DNA from: JAAYCI01 sp964472465
Lineage (GTDB): Bacteria > Bacillota > Clostridia > Oscillospirales > Ruminococcaceae
Assembly (NCBI GenBank): GCA_964472465.1
Contig: CAYYLW010000006.1
Location: 1 to 46,124 of the forward strand
Reading direction: 5' to 3'
DNA length: 46,124 bases
Of the stretch, positions 1 through 8,437 are shown in pieces. The number at the start of each line of letters is the position of its first letter. The stretch's first letter is position 1. Below the pieces are notes generated by a model. It saw only the letters and a list, made by a program, of their open reading frames with translations, had not been told where the DNA came from and did no database searches. A program made the translations under genes and the position numbers.

Positions 1-3
1 AAA

Positions 4-26
4 CTTCGGGCCAAGTTGGCCCGAAG
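4..26. repeat. Perfect 11-bp inverted repeat, 1-nt spacer
   Basis: Positions 4-14 (CTTCGGGCCAA) are the exact reverse complement of 16-26. It lies upstream of the decayed M23 remnant. No T-run follows on either strand, so a terminator is not supported. Confidence 0.75.
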
Positions 27-362
27 TCCGACAAATCCGCAAAGGCTGAAAAGGCCCAAAACAGCCCAAGGCAGAGAAAGAGTCCAAGCCCCCCAAGGAG
101 AAAAAGGCTGCCGAGCCGCCCGCCCCTCCCGAGCCGGAAACACCGCCTGAGCCGATAGACGCTACCCGCCCCGGCCAGCTCGCCTTATGGTACCCGCCCC
201 GGCGAAGGCATAGGCGATTCCTTCCACCTTGGCATCGACATCGCCGCAGGCGCAAGCACGCCCGTGCTGGCAGCGGACGGCGGAACGGCTATCTCAAATA
301 GTGTACATTCCAGCTACGGAATCCATCTACCAATCGACCATGGAAACGGTACCCAAACGCTT

Positions 363-395
363 TACGCCCACATGAGCTGTGCTCATGTGGGCGTA
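363..395. repeat. Perfect 15-bp inverted repeat inside M23 remnant
   Basis: Positions 363-377 pair perfectly with 381-395 around the 3-nt loop TGT. The left arm encodes the conserved YAHMS motif. The right arm occupies the normally variable segment after it, so the right arm looks like a copy of the left. See findings. Confidence 0.85.
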
Positions 396-671
396 GGAGA
401 TGGCGCGGAGCAGGTGCAAACCATTGGCCTCATGGGTTACACCGTCGTTTCTTTTGGTGCGCACCTGCATTTTTAGATTAAGGTTAGGGTAGCTCGGTGG
501 ACCCGCTGGGATATTTTGGGAATGTGACGGTGAGGTGAGGATAAAACGAACTTAAAACACTGAAAAAATTAAAACCGCTTAAGCTATGCAACGGTACTAA
601 ATTTTCTTCTTGATATGCAGATTAACGAGCCCATCATACGAAGCGCCACAAACAAACCTCTACTCATGAGC

Positions 672-1274
672 TCAATACCCTAAGGGCTGATCGATAAGGA
701 CAATTTCCATCTCTAATTCATCCATTTTGTGCAAGTAAAGTACCATACTATTACAAATTCTTTCTTTGCTTGAACAGTCGTAACACCGGGTTCCCTGTGT
801 GGCACAGGGTGTGTTTAGCCCCAGCCGTTTGGCATTGCGCGGTGCAGCAATGTTTCGCGCTCGCCATATGGCATCCTCTAGTGTGTGCACCAGTTTATTC
901 GTGCCCACAACCACATATACCTTTTGGTGCCCAAAAACAGAACCCGCAATACGATTGCCAGTTCCGTCTATATTAACCATCTCCCCTGTTTCGGAAAATG
1001 CATTGACCGATGTTACAAACACATCCGTCAACAGGCTTTTTCTGGCGGCTTCCACAAAGGCTTTTTCCTCTGAATACTGAGGGGCATATACTCTGTTGTG
1101 CCGTGAGAGTTTTTCATAAAGTTGCAGGCTTGCAATCGTTTCCGAATCGCCAAAACCCACCGTTTTATTCTCAATTTCTTTCACCAAATATGCGCTTGCT
1201 TCACCTGCATTCTCAAAATATGATACCGAATACCCTTTTCTCTTTAAGGAATCTATTGTCTTTGAAACATCCAG
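672..1274 (-). CDS. LUD-domain (LutC/YkgG-like, DUF162) protein
   Basis: About 200 residues matching the LUD fold: an N-terminal helix region, GFGDSETI, SETGEMVNIDGTGNR, VYVVVGTNKLV, IAAPRNAKRL and a Cys-bearing end (TPCATQGTRCYDCSS). LUD proteins occur in lactate-utilisation complexes, but many stand-alone clostridial members of this type have no proven reaction. The start is unusual. A strong AGGAGG (1288-1283 on the minus strand) overlaps the only upstream GTG (1283), too close to use. The in-frame CTG at 1274-1272 sits 8 nt downstream and would give a family-like N terminus (MDVSKTIDSL). I chose that CTG; GTG at 1283 is the conventional alternative. The gene is monocistronic, with decayed DNA on both sides. 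Confidence 0.8.
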   Translation of the reverse strand: MDVSKTIDSLKRKGYSVSYFENAGEASAYLVKEIENKTVGFGDSETIASLQLYEKLSRHNRVYAPQYSEEKAFVEAARKSLLTDVFVTSVNAFSETGEMVNIDGTGNRIAGSVFGHQKVYVVVGTNKLVHTLEDAIWRARNIAAPRNAKRLGLNTPCATQGTRCYDCSSKERICNSMVLYLHKMDELEMEIVLIDQPLGY

Positions 1275-1494
1275 AAAAACCACCTCCTGCCTTTCACACC
1301 AAGATCAGCGTCTCTTAGGGTAACCATCCATGTACTTTACGACATCGAATACATGCATTTAAGTCTACCGTATACGCCTGGAACCCCTGTTTGTTTCAGG
1401 GCGTTCACCAGACACCCATCGGCGCGGCCGAACATATGTATTTACCCGCCACTGCTTAAGGCTATCAAACAATGTATCTTATGGATTTTTTTGC

Positions 1495-1841
1495 ATGAGT
1501 GAAGAACAGGCAGCACTTGTTCCCGCCGCATGCCAATTGGTTGCGTCCTTTATTGACGCAGTTTTACCAGGCTTAGTCTTGGCGCAGACCCCACCGATTT
1601 TCGAGGCGTTTATAAACAGATGGGTACTGCCCTTCTTTATCAAGGCTATATCAAAGCAGTTATTGACAACGCCTGCTGGGATATTTTTGGAAAAAGCCTA
1701 AACAAGCCCGTATATGAACTCATTTGGGGTAAGCGAGTAGAAGCGCCAAAAGCCAAGTTTTGCCAATGTACACAGTGGGCCAACTTGGGTAAGGCGGTTA
1801 TAGCCCAATACACATTGTTCTTCACTTCCCCTTCCGCTTAG
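1495..1841 (+). pseudogene. Enolase-superfamily (mandelate racemase-like) gene remnant
   Basis: Frame-hopping translation matches the intact enolase-superfamily protein at 8438-9544. FIDAVLPGL lies in one frame. A one-base shift near 1570-1580 leads into GADPTDFRGVYKQMGTALL, then GYIKAVIDNACWDIFGKS and KPVYELIWGKR. The equivalent intact segment reads GKDPTKIGEINHVMDTTLLGHGYIKALVDMACWDILGKA. After about residue 130 of the family the similarity jumps to a short QCTQWANLGKAVIAQ stretch, which resembles the C-terminal MQCVNLAQIGDAAVAHLA. That would mean the barrel with the metal and base residues has been deleted. A YLPATA motif near 1439-1457 may be further 5' debris. The 3' end overlaps the GntR gene on the other strand. 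Confidence 0.7.
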
Positions 1842-2667
1842 GCAAAGCAGGTTTGCCCTGCCCTTTTCTATAAAAACTTTCATACTGCAACACATACTTT
1901 AGGCTAACCACGCTGGGGTTAAAATAGATATCCGTATAGGCAAACGCAACATCCTGAATGTTATAACAAGCCTGCTGGAAATTAACAAGCGGTGTTTCTT
2001 CCGGCAGGCCAAACAAATCGCTCACCTCTGTGTTTGTGCTGGCACATAGTGTGTTTATATAGTGCGTGATGTCCTGCCTGGCCAAATCAAAATAGGTGTT
2101 GATGGCATGAATGTCTTTTGTGCCCACCGTAACTGTGCTCGTAGGTTCTACCACGCATATACTTTGTGGAATTTCAAAATAGCAGTGTACCGCTGGCTTA
2201 TCATTGCCAAAAAAGGTCCAGGTAATCAACTGGACCTCGCTTTCCGCAGCATATGCAGGGCATACTTGCTGAAACATTTGGGACGGCTGCACACAGCCAT
2301 GAGCGGTGGCAACATCCACAGGGGTCATCCCCATATCCGCCAATACCGTGGCAAAATCCAAATGAAGATCAATTCTTGGCTTTGTGTCAATAACACTTTT
2401 TAACAAGAAATTTCCCTGTCCTTTTCGCTTGATCAAAAGCTTTTTTCTTTCCAGTGCGTTCAAGGCTTCGCGAATGGTTGTTCGGCTGACACCATATGAA
2501 AGCGCCAGTTCCTCCTCTGGCTTTAGTTGGTATTGGCCTTTGGTAATGGCTTCATTCATAATCTGCCGTTCAACATGTTCATACAAAGAGGGGGTCATGT
2601 TTTTGCTCATTTTGTTCACCACCAAGGTTTTATTTATACGCGGTTGCCTGCTTGACTGAAACATCAT
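1822..2667 (-). CDS. GntR family transcriptional regulator, HutC/UTRA type
   Basis: An N-terminal winged helix-turn-helix (LYEHVERQIMNEAITKG, ELALSYGVSRTTIREALNALERKKLL, GQGNFL) is followed by a UTRA-type ligand-binding domain of about 170 residues. UTRA domains bind sugars, amino acids or other small effectors and release the repressor from its operator. The gene faces away from the ABC/enolase operon starting at 3065, across a 400-bp AT-rich gap, the usual arrangement for a local regulator. Two starts are possible: ATG 2667 (GGAAAG upstream) or ATG 2610 (MSKNMTPSLY, GGTGGTG upstream). The second fits typical GntR lengths better. No sign of damage. Confidence 0.88.
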   Translation of the reverse strand: MMFQSSRQPRINKTLVVNKMSKNMTPSLYEHVERQIMNEAITKGQYQLKPEEELALSYGVSRTTIREALNALERKKLLIKRKGQGNFLLKSVIDTKPRIDLHLDFATVLADMGMTPVDVATAHGCVQPSQMFQQVCPAYAAESEVQLITWTFFGNDKPAVHCYFEIPQSICVVEPTSTVTVGTKDIHAINTYFDLARQDITHYINTLCASTNTEVSDLFGLPEETPLVNFQQACYNIQDVAFAYTDIYFNPSVVSLKYVLQYESFYRKGQGKPALPKRKGK

Positions 2668-2915
2668 CTTTCCAGCAACCTACTATTACAGGCATCCTCA
2701 TTCATCGCTTGTGTGCGTGCTTTTCTCCATCATATCGCGACGCAGAACAATAAGTCAAGTAGATACTCTTTTATGGTGTAAAGTGCATTTCATAAATCAT
2801 CATTTTTATAATGTTTATCTGTTTTATCTTAAAAATTTAATCATATTACTATACAAATATAACTAATTTTCAAACGATTGTAAAGCAACACTATTAAAAA
2901 GTCACAAATAAATTC

Positions 2916-2944
2916 TTGACAAAAAATAAAATAAGTAGTAACTT
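2916..2944 (+). promoter_or_regulatory. Candidate sigma-A promoter of the 3065-10842 operon
   Basis: TTGACA at 2916-2921 is followed after 17 nt by the weak -10 candidate TAACTT (2939-2944). The 2700-3060 gap is strongly AT-rich and otherwise holds no recognised gene. The -35 box is exact and the -10 is poor, as expected if activation or derepression is needed. Confidence 0.45.
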
Positions 2945-3064
2945 AACATCAGAAGTAGCCCTCCTGGAAAAATGAAGTGCCTGTGCACATCATTCTGTTA
3001 ATGAGGGCCGTTCAATTGAATATCCGCCAATACACCACGATACAAACGAGAGGAAAGTGAAAAA

Positions 3065-4618
3065 ATGGGTACAATGAAAAAAATGACAGGTAGACTGATT
3101 GCGTTCACCCTGGCTATTCTATTCCTGTTTTCATTTACTGCCTGCGGCAATGCCAATAGCCAAACCAATAGCGGGGCCGCAAGCGCAGAACCCGAAAAAG
3201 TTCTAAAAATTGCGGAAACCATGGTGGATTTCGCCCTGCCGGGGCAAAGCTGGGGCGGCGACATTGCTCTGTCTGCCGCTTTGTATGATTGGCTGGTGGA
3301 AATTGATGAAGAGGGAAATTTGGTTCCGGAGTTGGCAAGCTCATGGGAATCCACTGATGGAAAAACCTGGACGGTGAAACTGCGAGAAGGCGTGAAGTTC
3401 CAAGATGGTTCAGATTTTACAGCGGATGACCTCATCTTCTGCGTGGAGAGAACCCAAGATGAGGAGCTTGGCCATGTAGACCAAGACGCCTTCTCTGTTG
3501 TGGAAAGTATCAACAAAATAGATGACTATACAGTTGAATTTGTGTTGAGCGAGGCACGCCCTACGTTCATGTATTCCTTTACCGGCTGGAACATGATGAT
3601 GCTTTCCAGCGAGTATGACTATGCCGAGATGGGTGTGACAAAACCCATGGGCACCGGGCCTTTCGTAGCGGAAGAAATCATTGTAGGTGAAGGGGCTGTG
3701 CTGAAGAAAAACACGGACTACTGGGAAGAAGGATTGCCCAAGGTGGATGAAATTCGCTACTATTTTGTGGGCGATATGGAAACCCGCATGAATATGTTGC
3801 GCCAGGGTAAAGTAGATATTGTGCGCGATATGGCCATCACCAACTTAGAAGAAATTGAAAAAGACGAAAACCTGAAATATGATGTGCCGTATACCTCCTT
3901 TCGTATTATTTCGATGAATACCCAAACCGAACCTTTTGAAGACAGCCGTGTAGTGGAGGCAATGAAATACTGCATAGACCCCGCAGTGCTTGCACAGGTT
4001 TGCCAAGGCACCCTAGGTGAAGACGTTTTCTACAATGAGAATTTTGTAGCGCAAAGCTTGAAAGAGTACTTGGAGATTGCCCCAAGAGAGCAGAATATCG
4101 AAAAGGCAAAGGAACTGCTGGCCGAAGCAGGCTACCCCGATGGTTTTGAAATTGATTTGTACTATGAATCTGACCTGGATTTCAGTGGACCCATTGGGCT
4201 GGCACTGCAAACCATGGCCGAACCAGCCGGCATTAAAATAAACCTAAAGGGCAATGCGCGTGATGTGTATCTGTCTCAATACTGGACACAGGTGGATTTC
4301 AGCATCACCTCCTGGACACCCAAAATCGATCCTTCCCAGTTGTTCCAGCTGGCCGCGTACACCGACGCACCCTGGAACGAGATGAAGCTGGCCAGCCCCG
4401 AAGCCGATGCCATTTTGGACAGGCTGCTTGCCGAAACAGACGAGGCCAAACGGCAAGAAATTTATGATGAGTACCAAACCTGGTTCTTTGAAAACGGGGC
4501 CATGGTCAATGTACAGGTCCCCTTCATCGTGGCACAAAATGTTCGGGTTCAGAATTACCATGAACCCCTGACCAGAATTATCCGTATGGAAGAAATTGAC
4601 ATTGATATGGGAGCCTGA
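3065..4618 (+). CDS. ABC transporter substrate-binding lipoprotein, family 5 (Opp/Dpp/Nik type)
   Basis: 517 residues. A lipoprotein signal (basic MKKMTGR, hydrophobic stretch, lipobox FTAC with Cys about residue 27) is followed by an SBP_bac_5 fold: WESTDGKTWTVKLREGVKFQDGSDFTADD, MGTGPF, and a C-terminal domain ending AQNVRVQNYHEP. Such proteins capture peptides, opines, modified amino acids or glycosides outside the membrane and hand them to the permease pair encoded next. The start follows AGAGGAAAGTG. It is the first gene of a tight operon with only 5 nt to the permease. The ligand cannot be read from the sequence; the downstream enolase-superfamily and FAD enzymes suggest a small acid or amino-acid derivative. 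Confidence 0.93.
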   Translation: MGTMKKMTGRLIAFTLAILFLFSFTACGNANSQTNSGAASAEPEKVLKIAETMVDFALPGQSWGGDIALSAALYDWLVEIDEEGNLVPELASSWESTDGKTWTVKLREGVKFQDGSDFTADDLIFCVERTQDEELGHVDQDAFSVVESINKIDDYTVEFVLSEARPTFMYSFTGWNMMMLSSEYDYAEMGVTKPMGTGPFVAEEIIVGEGAVLKKNTDYWEEGLPKVDEIRYYFVGDMETRMNMLRQGKVDIVRDMAITNLEEIEKDENLKYDVPYTSFRIISMNTQTEPFEDSRVVEAMKYCIDPAVLAQVCQGTLGEDVFYNENFVAQSLKEYLEIAPREQNIEKAKELLAEAGYPDGFEIDLYYESDLDFSGPIGLALQTMAEPAGIKINLKGNARDVYLSQYWTQVDFSITSWTPKIDPSQLFQLAAYTDAPWNEMKLASPEADAILDRLLAETDEAKRQEIYDEYQTWFFENGAMVNVQVPFIVAQNVRVQNYHEPLTRIIRMEEIDIDMGA

Positions 4619-4623
4619 TACAC

Positions 4624-5583
4624 ATGCGTATGGGACGGATGATTGTAGGCAAAGCGCTTACTATGCTACTTACCATGGTTGTCATGTCCGTTCTTATTTT
4701 CACTTTGGTGGAAATGATGCCGGGCGATGTGGCGCAAATTATTTTGGGTATGAACGCCACAGAGGAAAGTTTGGCCGACATGCGCCAGGCTATGGGCCTA
4801 GATAGGCCTGCTGCCGTACGGTATCTGGAGTGGGCCGGAAAGGCCGTTCAGGGAGATTTGGGAGAATCTGCCTATTTGAAGGGCGTTTCAGTAGGTGATT
4901 TGGTTGCCCGGCGCGGCTTGCATTCACTGGCCTTGGCAGCCATGGCCTTTGCCATCTTCGTTCCAGTATCGCTGTTACTTGGCGTAGTGGCCGGAACCAA
5001 TGAGGGAAAGTGGCCGGATAAGCTCATCTCTAATTTCGGAATTATCACGATGGCAATGCCGGAGTTCGTGGTTGGCATTTTTATGATTATGGTTTTCTCT
5101 GTTCAGCTAAACTGGTTCCCGGTAAGCAGTACACTGGAGGTAGGAGAGCGCTTATCAGAAAACCTGAACATTTTGGTGTTGCCTGCACTCAGCATTACAC
5201 TACTCATGGTGGGGTACATTTCCCGAATGCAACGCGCCAGCATGGTCACCGTCATGCATTCAGAATACATCAAAATGGCGCGTTTGAAAGGCCTGCCCAG
5301 GCCCTATGTCATTCAGCACCATGCGGTAAAAAATGCCCTGATCCCCAGTATCACGGTAATTGGAATGAACATGGGCTGGCTTTTTGGCGGCTTGGTGGTG
5401 GTGGAGTCCTTATTTGATTACCCTGGCATTGGCTTAACCGTTGTGCAGGCCATCAAATCCCGAGATGTACCCTTAATTTTGGCCTCTATCTTGCTCATCA
5501 CATTCATCTATATTATTTCCAGCTTTATTACAGATATCTTGTATGCGTATCTGAACCCGAGAATACGGTACGGCGGGAGGTGA
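4624..5583 (+). CDS. ABC transporter permease, DppB/OppB type
   Basis: 319 residues, the usual length for DppB. An N-terminal membrane segment (ALTMLLTMVVMSVLIFTLVEMMPGD) is followed by a periplasmic-type domain and five further membrane helices. The EAA loop reads EYIKMARLKGLPRPYVIQHHAVKNALIP, which docks on the ATPase. It pairs with the next gene to form the channel for the 3065 lipoprotein. The stop codon overlaps the upstream GTG candidate of the next gene (5580). Confidence 0.93.
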   Translation: MRMGRMIVGKALTMLLTMVVMSVLIFTLVEMMPGDVAQIILGMNATEESLADMRQAMGLDRPAAVRYLEWAGKAVQGDLGESAYLKGVSVGDLVARRGLHSLALAAMAFAIFVPVSLLLGVVAGTNEGKWPDKLISNFGIITMAMPEFVVGIFMIMVFSVQLNWFPVSSTLEVGERLSENLNILVLPALSITLLMVGYISRMQRASMVTVMHSEYIKMARLKGLPRPYVIQHHAVKNALIPSITVIGMNMGWLFGGLVVVESLFDYPGIGLTVVQAIKSRDVPLILASILLITFIYIISSFITDILYAYLNPRIRYGGR

Positions 5584-5591
5584 AAATAACT

Positions 5592-6404
5592 GTGAAGCAT
5601 TCTAAAATTACCGTGGGGGAAGCGCTGGGCGCCATCATTCTCCTGTTTTGGATTCTTATGGCCATCATAGGCCCCATGCTTACACCCTACAGCCACACGG
5701 AAATGGATCTGAACAACCAGCTTTCCCCGCCCTCACAAGAACATATACTGGGCACCGACCAGTTGGGCCGCGATATATTTTCTCGCATCATTATTGGCAG
5801 CCGCAGTGTTCTCACCGTGGCGGTGATGACAGCGCTTTTTTCCACATTCCTCGGTATACTGGTGGGTTTTTCTGCCGGCTATTTTGGTGGAAAGATAGAT
5901 GAGGTGATCATGCGCTTCATGGATATTCTCATCTCCATACCCGCTTTGGTGCTGGCCATGGTTGTGGTGGGCATTATGGACGGTACTTCTATATTGTCTC
6001 TCACCTTGGTCATCTCCATTGTATTCACCCCTCGCACAGCCCGCATTGCCCGTAGCGCTTTGCTGGTTTGGCGCGATATGGAGTTTGTTGACGCCGCCAG
6101 AATCCGGGGAGAAAATCATTTCTACATCATGTTTGCCGAAATTCTTCCCAATGCAATGGGCCCCATTATTGTGGAGGCAACCGCCCGCATTGCCTATTCT
6201 ATTATGACTGTGTCAGGCCTTGGCTTTCTGGGCATCGGCCTACAGCCCCCCACACCCGACTGGGGTATGCTGGTGGCTGAAAACAAGGGCATCATCACCA
6301 TTGCGCCTTGGTCGGTTCTGTGGCCCACCGTGGCCATAGCCAGCTTGGTGATTGCAGTTTCCATGATGGCGGTGTACGCGCAAAGGAGGCTTTTGAATGA
6401 ATAG
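5592..6404 (+). CDS. ABC transporter permease, DppC/OppC type
   Basis: About 270 residues with the DppC pattern: one N-terminal helix (LGAIILLFWILMAIIGPML), the HILGTDQLGRDIFSRII segment, four to five more helices and an EAA loop (EFVDAARIRGENHFYIMFAEILPNAMGPI). I chose GTG 5592 because GGGAGGTGA (5575-5583) is a near-perfect anti-16S match placed 8 nt before it. GTG 5580 overlaps that ribosome binding site. The distal end overlaps the ATPase start by 8 nt, so translation is probably coupled. Confidence 0.9.
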   Translation: MKHSKITVGEALGAIILLFWILMAIIGPMLTPYSHTEMDLNNQLSPPSQEHILGTDQLGRDIFSRIIIGSRSVLTVAVMTALFSTFLGILVGFSAGYFGGKIDEVIMRFMDILISIPALVLAMVVVGIMDGTSILSLTLVISIVFTPRTARIARSALLVWRDMEFVDAARIRGENHFYIMFAEILPNAMGPIIVEATARIAYSIMTVSGLGFLGIGLQPPTPDWGMLVAENKGIITIAPWSVLWPTVAIASLVIAVSMMAVYAQRRLLNE

Positions 6405-8409
6405 ACAGCCAGTGTTAGAGATTCAAAACCTCTCCATAGAGTATCATCTGAATAAAGGAAATGTTCTGGCATTAAACCAAGTATGTCTGGACATGTTCCC
6501 GAAAGAGATTCTGGGCGTTGTGGGCGAATCCGGCTGTGGAAAAAGCACCCTTGCCTACGCCATTATGAATTATCTGGGAGACAACGCCAAAACACACGGG
6601 GGCATTCAGTTTGAGGGGCAAAACCTTTTGGCCAAAAGTGACAAGGAGATGGATGCCTACCGGGGCAACCGAATTGCACTGGTAAACCAAAACCCGTTCA
6701 CCTCCCTAAATCCCGCGGTGCTGCTTGGCCGACAATTGGCTGAAGTAGCTGTTTTCCACAGGAAAATCAGCTGGAAAGCGGGCATGGTTCTTGCTTATGA
6801 GATGCTAAAAAGCCTCAATATTCCAGACCCCCAGAGTGTGATGAAGCGTTACCCGCACGAAATTAGCGGTGGCATGCAACAGCGTGTTTGCATAGCGATG
6901 GGGCTTATTTGCCAGCCGTCTGTGCTGATTATGGATGAACCCACCACAGCGCTGGACGTAACAACCGAGGTGGTGATTTTGGATCTTGTGCGGGAGTTAG
7001 CCCAGCAGTTTGACACAGCCATTTTGTATATTTCGCATGACTTAGGCATCATCAGCTCTATTTCGGACAAAATTGCCGTAATGTATCGGGGGGAAGTGGT
7101 AGAACTTGCACCCAAAGATGAATTGTTCCGCAACCCCAAACACCCCTATACAGAAGCTCTCATTAACTGTATCCCAAAGCAAGGGGTTACCAAGCATCAA
7201 AAACGTTTGGCTACCATCCCCGGGTATATTACCAGCCGAAATAAACAGGAAGATGTGTGCCCCTTTATCGCGCGTTGCCAGTATTCCGGGCAAAGCGAAT
7301 GCCTTGGCAAGAGCCAGTTACAACAGATTGCTCCCGGGCATTGGGCTGCCTGCTCTTTGGGGAAATTGCCTTTGGCCGCACCCATAGAAAAGGCAAAGCC
7401 GACCCCCAGAATTGAACCGCCCGACAAAGCGCCTTTGCTTGAGGTTTTACACCTCTCCAAAACGTTTTATACCCGCAAAAAAGAATATCGCGCGGTCGAT
7501 GACATCTCTTTTCATGTAAACCGCAACCGTGTGTTTGGCATTGTGGGTGAATCTGGCTGTGGAAAAAGCACCACGGCGCTTTGTGTGGCGGGGCTGCAAA
7601 AGGCAACGGGTGGGGAGATCAAATACAAACAGGCGCCACTAAACAGCACCTGGCAACATCGCAGCAAACAAATACTGAAAGAAATACAAATGGTATTTCA
7701 AGACCCCGCGCGCAGCCTAAACCCCGCCTATACCACCGAACAAATCATTGGCCGGCCGCTGAAAACCCTGTGCGGCATTCAAAGCAAAGAAGCGCGCCGC
7801 AAAATCATAGTGGAACTTCTCGCCAAAGTGGGCTTGAGCGAGCAATATCTTCACAAAAAGACAGGCCAGATGAGCGGAGGGGAACGGCAGCGAATCGCAG
7901 TGGCCCGCGTATTTGCTGTAAAACCCGATTTGATTATTTGCGATGAGCCTACCTCTGCTTTGGATGTTTCCGTACAAGCGGCCGTACTAAACCTCCTACT
8001 GGAATTACAGCAAGATTCGGAAGATCTCTCCTATATTTTTATTTCACACGACCTGCATGTGGTGAATTATGTGAGCGATTTTGTCCTTGTGATGTATCTG
8101 GGTAAAATATGTGAGTTTGGAAAAACCACGGAAATATTCCAGCCTCCCTATCACCCATATAGTGAGGCTTTGCTCTCGGCCATTCCGGAAATTGGGGCAG
8201 GTGAAAAGAAAAACCTGGTACGTTTAGAGGGGGCTGTTCCCACACCGAACGGACATCTAACAGGATGTCATTTCCATACACGGTGCCCAAGAAAACTAGG
8301 CGCCATCTGCGAAACAACCGAACCACCCAAGCTGGAGTTTGGGAGCACACACTACATTTGCTGCCATCTGCCAAAAGAGGAATTGCTGAAAATGGAGAGT
8401 GTGATTTAG
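6397..8409 (+). CDS. Fused double ABC ATPase (DppD-DppF fusion) for family 5 importer
   Basis: 670 residues holding two complete ATPase domains. Domain 1 has Walker A GESGCGKST (43-51), signature SGGMQQRV (157-164) and Walker B LIMDEPTTALD. Domain 2 has a second GESGCGKST (384-392), signature SGGERQRI and Walker B LIICDEPTSALD. Each domain ends in the Cys-containing oligopeptide/dipeptide extension (CPFIARC and HFHTRCP). It energises the 4624/5592 permeases. Fusion of the two subunits is known in GsiA- and YejF-like proteins. The start ATG follows GGAGG by 7 nt inside the end of the permease gene. Both sites look catalytically intact. Confidence 0.94.
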   Translation: MNRQPVLEIQNLSIEYHLNKGNVLALNQVCLDMFPKEILGVVGESGCGKSTLAYAIMNYLGDNAKTHGGIQFEGQNLLAKSDKEMDAYRGNRIALVNQNPFTSLNPAVLLGRQLAEVAVFHRKISWKAGMVLAYEMLKSLNIPDPQSVMKRYPHEISGGMQQRVCIAMGLICQPSVLIMDEPTTALDVTTEVVILDLVRELAQQFDTAILYISHDLGIISSISDKIAVMYRGEVVELAPKDELFRNPKHPYTEALINCIPKQGVTKHQKRLATIPGYITSRNKQEDVCPFIARCQYSGQSECLGKSQLQQIAPGHWAACSLGKLPLAAPIEKAKPTPRIEPPDKAPLLEVLHLSKTFYTRKKEYRAVDDISFHVNRNRVFGIVGESGCGKSTTALCVAGLQKATGGEIKYKQAPLNSTWQHRSKQILKEIQMVFQDPARSLNPAYTTEQIIGRPLKTLCGIQSKEARRKIIVELLAKVGLSEQYLHKKTGQMSGGERQRIAVARVFAVKPDLIICDEPTSALDVSVQAAVLNLLLELQQDSEDLSYIFISHDLHVVNYVSDFVLVMYLGKICEFGKTTEIFQPPYHPYSEALLSAIPEIGAGEKKNLVRLEGAVPTPNGHLTGCHFHTRCPRKLGAICETTEPPKLEFGSTHYICCHLPKEELLKMESVI

Positions 8410-8437
8410 CATCTAACATGGAGCAAGGAGAACAGAA

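Larger units (their letters stand above)
1..539 (+). pseudogene. Decayed M23 (LytM/NlpD-type) peptidase, C-terminal part
   Basis: The translation around 183-473 carries the hallmarks of an M23 zinc metallopeptidase: PYGTRPGEG, FHLGID (first His and Asp metal ligands), LYAHMS and the final HLHF. The codon after HLHF, where the family normally has Glu, is TAG at 474-476, and a second in-frame TAG follows at 486. In the same frame a family-like tail (SSVDPLGYF) then continues to a TGA at 537-539. Upstream, a Lys/Pro/Glu-rich linker in another frame reads toward GQLA before joining PYGTR, which implies a small deletion with a frameshift near 180. Family members cleave peptidoglycan peptides outside the cell. 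This copy is 5'-incomplete at the window edge and cannot make a full enzyme. Confidence 0.8.
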
